This document shows, piece after piece, positions 34,047 through 40,554 of a DNA stretch of 62,678 bases; the stretch's first letter is position 1, and every line of letters starts with the position of its first letter. Both the position numbers and the translations under genes were made by a program. The notes below the pieces were generated by a model. It searched no databases. It was not told where the DNA came from and saw nothing but the letters and a program-made list of their open reading frames with translations. The stretch comes from Nitrospira sp. SG-bin1 (lineage in GTDB: Bacteria; Nitrospirota; Nitrospiria; Nitrospirales; Nitrospiraceae): the NCBI GenBank assembly GCA_002083365.1, contig LVWS01000037.1:1-62678 (forward strand), in the 5' to 3' direction.

Positions 34047-34279
34047 TCTCCATGAGTTGTCGCGCTTCCCCGCGTAGGGGTTATGGTCTGGCAGGCTGAC
34101 TGCATGGAGAGCCAAAGGCTGACGTAGGTAGACGATCGTTCAGGGTCGCATAGCATACTTCCTGGCGTACTGATCCCTGCCCATTCTTCGTGCGGGTCCG
34201 CAACTTTTACCTATGTACATCGAGTCGGCGCCCTAAGCGCCACGTGCAGGTGCCCCTCGGGTTGTGCGAGGGGCACCTG
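34047..34279 (+). ncRNA. Candidate structured RNA ending in a terminator hairpin
   Basis: Five nested or consecutive pairings follow the 23-codon ORF. TCTCCATG (34047-34054) pairs with CATGGAGA (34103-34110) around an inner CCCC/GGGG hairpin. CAGGGTC pairs with GATCCCTG near 34140-34180. TGCGG/CCGCA and GGCGC/GCGCC form small hairpins at about 34190-34241. The last is a strong 13-bp stem at 34247-34279. The bases between code for no sizeable protein. It does not match a riboswitch class I know. A regulatory RNA or an mRNA leader/tail linked to the small peptide are both possible. Confidence 0.45.
34247..34279 (+). terminator. Strong stem-loop, probable terminator
   Basis: Perfect 13-bp arms CAGGTGCCCCTCG and CGAGGGGCACCTG with a 7-nt loop. 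The following TGATCGTCTTGTC is only moderately T-rich. It closes the structured stretch that begins after the 23-residue peptide. Confidence 0.65.
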
Positions 34280-34442
34280 TGATCGTCTTGTCAAACGAGA
34301 TGAAGTAATGGAGAAAATGCAGTAGGTAATGGCGGTTCTATTCCGTTTGGCAGCTATTGGGATAGTTCGGGATATTTCGCGAAACGCAATACGCGCATAG
34401 TCACACTGGCCAGGTCATGGTGCGAACGAAAGGAGCTATGCC

Positions 34443-34526
34443 ATGGATAGTACCTTCTTGATTTTCGCAACCGTCATGCTCGCGATTTTTCTTGGCGGGA
34501 TCGTCGTCTACAAGAAGAGCCAGTAA
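34443..34526 (+). CDS. 27-residue single-helix membrane peptide
   Basis: The frame encodes MDSTFLIFATVMLAIFLGG followed by IVVYKKSQ: a single membrane helix of about 19 residues with a positively charged C-terminal end, which predicts N-out/C-in orientation. AAAGGAG lies 8 nt before the ATG. Size and layout recall small accessory subunits such as CcoQ, CydX or KdpF, but no oxidase or transporter gene is next to it. It probably assists a membrane complex encoded elsewhere. Confidence 0.55.
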   Translation: MDSTFLIFATVMLAIFLGGIVVYKKSQ

Positions 34527-35111
34527 GCTACTTGCTCTAGAAATCGACGGTAGGGTTTACGAGTTTACGTGTTGCTCGCGACGGAACGAGGAACAGGCGA
34601 TGGCCTGTAAGTCGTCGCCTGTCCTTGATGGCTATTCGACAGAGGAGAGAATTGTGATGTATGTCGACTGTTCTTGCCAGGTGTTGTCGTGAGCATGTCA
34701 TCCTCGCCAGCCACCGAGCTTTAAAATAATTGTTGTCTTGCCCCATCATGGCGCTCCCGCTAAGGTGGCGCTGGTTGTGTCTGTGTATCGCAATCCAATA
34801 GATCTCTTCCCGGAACGCAGAGGCTGTTGCGACGTGGTCTAGCTGCAATCATTTATTCATGGGTGGATAACGTTTCATGATCATAGTGTCCAAAGGCTTG
34901 GTATTTCTTCCGGTGATCATATAGATGATTAATCCAGCAGCATTGTTGTTGCCTCAAGTGCGCTATCCCCACCTTTGGAATTGAATCTCCTTGCGCTCGG
35001 TGTGGCGTGTGATGTTATGTGGCGACAATTAACTACTCTTTAGACAGTTCGACAAGCTCGTTGTGTCTATCGGTCTCCACTGGAGTTCATGGCAGCCTAT
35101 AGGGAAGCAGA
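34527..35111. other. Interval without a supported gene
   Basis: Contains a hairpin at 34593-34622 (ACAGGCGA/TCGCCTGT, 14-nt loop), a likely terminator for the 27-residue peptide gene. A 66-codon frame over 34492-34692 overlaps that peptide and shows no family features. Nothing else was seen. Confidence 0.4.
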
Positions 35112-35213
35112 ATGAAACTATTCGAACGGTTCATCCGCGATCTCAATGAAGAATGTGTCTCCCCACACCGCAGGCCGTTCAATACGGCACATGAACCAAC
35201 GCCGCCGGCTTGA
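35112..35213 (+). CDS. Possible 33-residue small protein
   Basis: The frame starts MKLFERFIRDLNEECVSPHR and ends in HEPTPPA. It is preceded by GGGAAG at about 6 nt. The N-terminal half would form an amphipathic helix. Real translation is uncertain; it could also be the start of a gene whose remainder has been lost. No similarity is recognised. Confidence 0.3.
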   Translation: MKLFERFIRDLNEECVSPHRRPFNTAHEPTPPA

Positions 35214-35601
35214 CGGACAAACTTCGTACTTCTAGTTTAACCAATCATCATGTGAGATGTCATGGCTGCCATGTCAGATTACCCCTAAAGCTATGGTAGG
35301 GGGGATTTACTAGTGGTAGGTGGAATCCTTTTAAGATAGTAGATCGCACTGCAGCAATAATTGCCGTGAGACATGGTGTTCTCCGCCACAACAATAACGA
35401 TCGAGATCTTGATGGTATGGTTATGGGACAACAAGACCCTTCCCATTACGGCGTGATGAGAACGAGGTTTGAATGGAAACTTCATTAATTGAGAAAAGCC
35501 TAAGATGCTAGTATTGCGGCGGGAGTTCACTGTAGCCAAGCCGTCATGCTTCAACAATGGAATGCGTTCATTTGTATATTCTCTGATTTGGGTATTCTCT
35601 G
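35214..35601. other. Interval with a palindrome and a hairpin
   Basis: A near-perfect palindrome CATGGCTGCCATG lies at 35261-35273, suitable as an operator. A hairpin follows at 35282-35302 (CCCCTA/TAGGGG). An 88-codon minus-strand frame here has no support. The sequence TATTCTCTGAT occurs twice just before the ABC transporter start. Confidence 0.35.
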
Positions 35602-37413
35602 ATGTGGCTGCTCATTGAACGACTTCAAAACTTAATGAGCGCCAGAGAACGGCGTCGCTCGTATGTGCTGCTCGGGGGAATGGTCCTTGCCGGCTTAATC
35701 GATGTGTTGGGGATTGCATCGATCTTGCCGTTTATGGCGGTGGTGGCAAAGCCTGAAGTTATTCATGCGAATCCCTGGTTGCACAAAGTCTTTACGATGC
35801 TGGCGTTCGAGTCCGCCAAGAGCTTTCTTGTTGCCCTGGGTGCAGCGGCGCTGGGGTTGTTGCTCTTCAGTAACGTGGTGTCGCTGGCCACCTCGACCGC
35901 CATCCTGTCGTTTTCAAGCAATCTGGGGCACAACATTTCAATGCGGATCCTCGCGAATTATTTGCGGCAGCCATACGCTTATTTCTTGCAACACAATACT
36001 TCCAGCCTTGTTTTTAATTGTACTGAGGATGTCTCTCGCGTGGTGAACGGCGTCGTGACTCCTGCCTTGCAGGCCATTGTCAAATCGGTCATCGTCGTTA
36101 GTATCCTGCTTCTAGTCCTGTGGGTCGATCCTTGGCTGGCGGTCTCGTTCGGAATCGTGATCGGAACGATCTACGCTGGCGTGTTTTTCAGCGTCCGTCG
36201 AATGGTGACCAGACTTGGAAAGGCCAGTAAAGACGCCAACAGAGAACGATTTCGGCTGGGCACGGAATTGCTGAATGGAATGAAGGAGCTAAAGATCCTT
36301 GGGCAAGATGAGGCCTATCGGCAACGGGTCGCCGATCGGTCGGCGGTGCACGCAAAAAATCAATGGATCAGCGCCGCAGTGAGCCTAGTGCCGCGGTACG
36401 CGATTGAAAGTATTGCGTTTGGGGCCATGATCCTCGTGGTGCTCTATCTCTTGACCGTGCGCGAGAATTTCACCGAAGCCATCCCCTTACTGGTTCTCTA
36501 TGCATTTACCGCCTATCGTTTGTTGCCGGCATTCCAGCAGCTCTTCAGTGCCATCACTCAAATACGATTTAATATGAGCTCCTTGGAGGTCGTGGAGGAA
36601 AGGTTGAAGATGCGCGGGAGCCCACGAGTCAGCGAAGTCGAGCCGATACCGCGGGCGAGCAAGGACCGTGTCCTCTTTCAGCAAGAGATTGAACTCAGGC
36701 ACATCGACTTCGCATACTCCACGACACGCACCCCTGTGCTCGAGGATTTTACCCTCAAGATACAGCGAAACTCGACCATCGCATTGGTCGGTAGCACGGG
36801 AGCCGGGAAGACCACGATCGTGGACATTATATTGGGACTACTTGAACCCCAACGCGGTTTCCTGTTAGTGGATGGCATCCCTATCACTTCTGCGAATGTC
36901 ACCGCCTGGCAAAAACGGTTGGGGTACGTTCCGCAGCACATCTATTTGGCCGACGACAGCCTCGCCGCGAACATTGCCTTCGGTGTGCCACCCGAACAGG
37001 TGGAGATGGAGCGCGTTTTGCACGCGGCGCAGATCGCCAATCTGCATGAATTTGTTCTGAGAGAGTTGCCTGGTGGGTATGAAACATTGGTTGGTGAGCG
37101 TGGTGTGAGGCTCAGTGGTGGCCAGAGACAACGCATCGGAATTGCTCGGGCATTATACAGCGATCCGGACGTACTGATTCTGGACGAGGCGACGAGCGCG
37201 TTGGATGGTATTACCGAAGATGCGGTGACGGACGCAATCCGAACGATATTGCATGAGAAAACGATCATTATGATCGCCCACCGCCTGGTGACGGTGAAAC
37301 ATGCCGATACAATTTATCTGCTTGCATCTGGAAGAGTGACAGATCAGGGGACCTACGAAGAGCTTCTCGGTCGAAACGACGTTTTTCGGGCGATGGCAAA
37401 GGTGTCTAATTAA
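35602..37413 (+). CDS. ABC transporter, fused membrane and ATPase domains (PglK/MsbA-type exporter)
   Basis: A 603-aa half-transporter that would work as a dimer. Residues 1-330 hold six membrane helices. The ATPase domain (about 355-600) has Walker A GSTGAGKTT, signature LSGGQRQRIGIARAL, Walker B VLILDEATSALD and switch His in IMIAHRLVTV. The N-terminal MWLLIERLQNLMSARERRRSYVLLGGMVLAGLIDVLGIASILPF resembles lipid-linked oligosaccharide flippases of the PglK type. With a glycosyltransferase next downstream, export of a glycan precursor is the likeliest job, but lipid A or peptide export cannot be excluded. Confidence 0.85.
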   Translation: MWLLIERLQNLMSARERRRSYVLLGGMVLAGLIDVLGIASILPFMAVVAKPEVIHANPWLHKVFTMLAFESAKSFLVALGAAALGLLLFSNVVSLATSTAILSFSSNLGHNISMRILANYLRQPYAYFLQHNTSSLVFNCTEDVSRVVNGVVTPALQAIVKSVIVVSILLLVLWVDPWLAVSFGIVIGTIYAGVFFSVRRMVTRLGKASKDANRERFRLGTELLNGMKELKILGQDEAYRQRVADRSAVHAKNQWISAAVSLVPRYAIESIAFGAMILVVLYLLTVRENFTEAIPLLVLYAFTAYRLLPAFQQLFSAITQIRFNMSSLEVVEERLKMRGSPRVSEVEPIPRASKDRVLFQQEIELRHIDFAYSTTRTPVLEDFTLKIQRNSTIALVGSTGAGKTTIVDIILGLLEPQRGFLLVDGIPITSANVTAWQKRLGYVPQHIYLADDSLAANIAFGVPPEQVEMERVLHAAQIANLHEFVLRELPGGYETLVGERGVRLSGGQRQRIGIARALYSDPDVLILDEATSALDGITEDAVTDAIRTILHEKTIIMIAHRLVTVKHADTIYLLASGRVTDQGTYEELLGRNDVFRAMAKVSN

Positions 37414-37876
37414 GGTTCCGATAAGTGTAGGAATTAGTCGTCGGTTTTGGACATGCCAATTTCCCTGGTGTGGACTAATCAAGGGAACATCTGATTCATT
37501 GAGAGTTCAGGCAGTGACCAATCAAATCCGCTGTATGTCGGCGCATCGAGCTCAATGCGCGCAATGTAGGTATTGCGCATTCTGAAGCCTCCTTGTTGGA
37601 CGCTCTTGCCTCTGGTGCTCGCCCTTATCCATAAAAAGAGGTCCTCATATCCAACTTCGAGAAATGTGCCCGATGGGATTCCTTACTAGGTATCTATAGG
37701 GGACTCCCTAGTCGTCCTGAAGATCGGACACGCGCATGCTATCGCCGTTGGATTGGAGAAATATTCTTCTTCTTCCGAAAAGAACTCATTTTCGGCGAGG
37801 GCCCGGGCGTCTATTGTCACAATTGACGACGGATCCTGTGAAAACATTACTCAAGAACATCTTTTGAAAATTCGGG
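37414..37876. other. Interval between ABC transporter and glycosyltransferase
   Basis: Apart from the gene remnant at 37479-37682 on the minus strand, no promoter or RNA gene is clear. The 463 bp are richer in A+T than the flanking housekeeping genes. Confidence 0.35.
37479..37682 (-). pseudogene. Short remnant of an unidentified gene's 3' end
   Basis: An open minus-strand frame of 67 codons, bounded by stop codons and with no start at its upstream end, reads like natural protein: GTFLEVGYEDLFLWIRASTR, then an ATG-containing stretch MRNTYIARIELDAP and SGFDWSLPEL before TGA. The frame upstream is full of stops. I read it as the C-terminal remnant of a lost gene of unknown family, left between the ABC transporter and glycosyltransferase. 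Chance cannot be ruled out. Confidence 0.3.
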
Positions 37877-39043
37877 GTGGAAATATCAAGGCTACACGTA
37901 GACGAACGTGAGCGAACGGTATCGCTTCATCCAGAACATATGTCGCAGGGAACAGTACTGTTGTCCTGGGTCATTGACCCATTCGTATTGAAACCTGGTG
38001 AATCGATGCCCGACTCTCACACTCAATACCAGGATTGCGCCCAGGTAGCTCGAACATTTTTAGAGTTAGGCTTTGCCGTGGGTGTCATTGATTCGCACAA
38101 CCGGACTTTTCGGCCGACCAAGTCGTATGCATTGTTTATCGGTCACCGGATTAATTTTGACCGAATCGCTCCCCTGCTGAAGAGTGAGTGTATCAAGATC
38201 GCGTTCTTGGATACGGCTCATTGGGTGTTTAATAACCACGCGACCTATCTGCGCAAACTACAACTGCAACAAAGGAAAGGCGTCACTCTTACGGGAAGTC
38301 ATCGGCTCGTCGAGCATAATTTGGCGATTGAACACGCGGACTATGCAGTCGCGTATGGCAATCAGTTTACGCTGAGCACATATCGTTACGCGAATAAACC
38401 TCTATTCCCGATTCATATCTCGAGCTGTGTGCAGGTTCCTTGGCCGGAGCACAAAGAATATGACACCTGCCGCACTCATTTCCTTTGGTTCGGCACCCAT
38501 GGCTTCGTGCACAAAGGACTGGATTGGGTGCTCGAAGCATTCGCGCAAATGCCGGAATATCAATTGTACGTGTGTGGTCCGTTGGAAAGGGAAATGGATT
38601 TTGTCAGGGTATATTACCGAGAGCTCTTTCAAACGCCGAATATCCATGCTGTTGGCTGGGTAGATGTGAACAGCTCGAAATTTATTGAAATTGCGAATAG
38701 ATGCATAGGGCTTGTCTACCCTTCATGCGCTGAAGGACAGGCGGGATGTGTGACGACGTGCATGCACGCAGCGCTGATTCCGATGAGCAGTTACGAATCA
38801 GGTGTCGACGTGAATAATTGTGGCTTTGTGTTAAAAGACTATTCCATCATGACGATCATTCATATGGTGCAAGAAATTTCTCATCTGCCTGCCAATATAT
38901 TAGGCGATCTCAGTCGAAACGCCTGGGAACATGCAAGAGCCACGCACACGAGAGAACGATTCGCTAAGGAGTTCAAGAACATCATTCTGACTATCCTGGG
39001 AGAGCCTAGATGCAAAGAAATCGAAAGGTCACGAGCAGCCTAA
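37877..39043 (+). CDS. Glycosyltransferase, GT-B fold (family 4-like)
   Basis: A 388-aa protein with a two-domain GT-B layout. The C-terminal domain contains FLWFGTHGFVHKGLDWVLEAFAQMPEYQLYVCGP, which is the typical nucleotide-sugar domain entry, and GLVYPSCAEGQAGCVTTCMHAALIPM, which corresponds to the E-x7-E region of family 4 (second Glu not evident). The sugar and acceptor are unknown. It starts at GTG 37877 or, more likely by position, at ATG 37940. It probably acts with the flippase-like transporter upstream in making a surface glycan. Confidence 0.72.
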   Translation: MEISRLHVDERERTVSLHPEHMSQGTVLLSWVIDPFVLKPGESMPDSHTQYQDCAQVARTFLELGFAVGVIDSHNRTFRPTKSYALFIGHRINFDRIAPLLKSECIKIAFLDTAHWVFNNHATYLRKLQLQQRKGVTLTGSHRLVEHNLAIEHADYAVAYGNQFTLSTYRYANKPLFPIHISSCVQVPWPEHKEYDTCRTHFLWFGTHGFVHKGLDWVLEAFAQMPEYQLYVCGPLEREMDFVRVYYRELFQTPNIHAVGWVDVNSSKFIEIANRCIGLVYPSCAEGQAGCVTTCMHAALIPMSSYESGVDVNNCGFVLKDYSIMTIIHMVQEISHLPANILGDLSRNAWEHARATHTRERFAKEFKNIILTILGEPRCKEIERSRAA

Positions 39044-39147
39044 GGACAGGACGTCGTGCTTGCTCCACATCTCTTAACCTGCCTCTTCGAACTTGGAGCC
39101 GGCATATTCGAAAACGTTGACTCAAGCAGGATTCAGACAGCACCCAA

Positions 39148-39678
39148 CTATTGAGGCGGTTCTGTGCTTGAGGGGAACAGTATAAAGGCTCCCCTCGGTT
39201 CCTGATCCGGCGGAACGTAGGCTGGTGCCGGTTCGCCGGCTGGCCCCAGGTTTCTGATAAATCGATAAATGGCGCGTAGATCTTGCTCGGTCATCACGCG
39301 TAGGACGAACCACGGCATGGGCGGGCGAAACTCAACGGAGCGCGAAACCTTGATCCACTGGTCCTCCGAGAGATTGTGCATGTAGAGACGTAGATTACTG
39401 GCGTAGGTCGTGCCCCAAGGGCCGCGCCAGCCCATCGAATCCCCTTTGAGCCAGTCTTTTTCGGGGATCTTGCCGCCGGCTTCCGCGTAGCCGGTGGTAT
39501 GGCAATCGTTACATCCGGCGATTGTAATGACGTACCGTGCCCGGTCTTCGGTCTTCTTGTCCAATGGCATGGCGGGTCCCGTCGAACGTCCCTTGTCTCC
39601 CGCGGCGGCAGCGGTCGCTAACGCAGCCATGAGGATCAAACACAACATGGATATTTGGATGGTGTGAATCACGTGCAT
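39148..39678 (-). CDS. Secreted cytochrome c, single heme
   Basis: A 176-aa exported protein. After a signal peptide (about 26 residues, ALATAAAAG), one heme-c site is present as GCNDCH (Cys56, Cys59, His60). RPPMPWFVLRVM contains the likely Met axial ligand. Other features are KDWLKGDSMGWRGPWGTTYASN and LRAIYRFIRNLGPAGEPAP, typical of periplasmic electron-carrier domains found on dehydrogenases. A GGAGAAGG precedes the ATG. It likely moves electrons in the periplasm; the partner is not adjacent. Confidence 0.85.
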   Translation of the reverse strand: MHVIHTIQISMLCLILMAALATAAAAGDKGRSTGPAMPLDKKTEDRARYVITIAGCNDCHTTGYAEAGGKIPEKDWLKGDSMGWRGPWGTTYASNLRLYMHNLSEDQWIKVSRSVEFRPPMPWFVLRVMTEQDLRAIYRFIRNLGPAGEPAPAYVPPDQEPRGAFILFPSSTEPPQ

Positions 39679-39763
39679 GGTGCCTTCTCCATATTATTAT
39701 GGATACGTGCCGGCCGGGCGGGCCGGCGTTCTTGCCGGGAGTGCGAACAGTCCTGAGTGTCGC

Positions 39764-39937
39764 TCAGTATTCGTCGATTTCATCGGTCTCATCGATCATC
39801 TCCGCCGTGATCTCGTCGGCCTCGGCGGTCCATTGCGCCAATGGAATGCCCTTGGCTTTCAGAACGGCTTCCTGTTCCGTTCCTGCAGCCATGGTGAGTT
39901 CATAGGTCACAGTTTGCTTGACTTGAAACATTCTCAT
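39764..39937 (-). CDS. Small acidic protein, 57 residues
   Basis: The frame starts MRMFQVKQTVTYELTMAAGT and ends in a strongly acidic tail, EMIDETDEIDEY. An AAAGGTG lies 7 nt before the ATG. The N-terminal half has an alternating pattern like a small beta-alpha-beta unit (TYELTMAAGTEQEAVLKAKG). It is between the cytochrome c gene and another small gene on the same strand. The function is unknown. Confidence 0.6.
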   Translation of the reverse strand: MRMFQVKQTVTYELTMAAGTEQEAVLKAKGIPLAQWTAEADEITAEMIDETDEIDEY

Positions 39938-40048
39938 AATGGTTCACCTTTAAATCGCTCTATGCGTAAATCGCTCTATGCGCTGTTGATACACAAAGGT
40001 TGAGTCGGTTTTCAGAACGACGACACCATAATCGGTCAGGGTGGCTCG

Positions 40049-40258
40049 CTAGCAAGGCTTTCTTTTGCCCTGCATCCATGCCTGTTCAAGTTCAGTCTGG
40101 CGGCGTATCTGCTCGAGTTGAAGTTGAAATGGCCGCTCCCGCTCGTCGTTCAGGAGCGGAGGCCGTCCGCCGCCCCCAATCCCATTCGTGCCTGCCGCCT
40201 GGACTCCCATTGTGGTGAGAACAGCGCCTACTGTAACGCCAAGGATAAAGTTTCGCAT
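40049..40258 (-). CDS. Small secreted protein, 69 residues
   Basis: Starts with a signal peptide (MRNFILGVTVGAVLTTMGVQAAG) followed by a glycine-rich patch and a charged helix (LQLEQIRRQTELEQAWMQGK). A GGAG lies further upstream than usual (17 nt). The mature peptide would be about 48 residues in the periplasm. It is the first of three minus-strand genes leading to cytochrome c. Not recognised as a known family. Confidence 0.55.
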   Translation of the reverse strand: MRNFILGVTVGAVLTTMGVQAAGTNGIGGGGRPPLLNDERERPFQLQLEQIRRQTELEQAWMQGKRKPC

Positions 40259-40554
40259 CGGGACTCTGTCGGGCTCCTTTCCATTTCAGAGATGTCGCAC
40301 GACTCTACGTCATCAGATCCTCGGAAAGAGTGATCTATTCGCGAGGATGGTTTCCGAGCAACCCGCTGCATTGTAATCGATCCGGCCATGGATACCATAG
40401 GGGGCTTTTTCAGCCGGTCAGTCTTCACGACAGTGTGGCCGTTGCCTTGACTCCATTTCCGCCGCTTTGCTAGAGTGACCAATCCAAGTCTAAGCGATTG
40501 AAAGTTCCACTGTTTCCAAACCGTTCCCACACGTCACTCTGAGGCAACACCGTG

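Noticed and set aside
34492..34692. 66-codon frame downstream of the structured RNA
   Set aside because: It overlaps the better-supported 27-residue membrane peptide, has no ribosome binding site and a random-looking composition.
35291..35557. 88-codon minus-strand frame before the ABC transporter
   Set aside because: No ribosome binding site, no recognised features and atypical composition.
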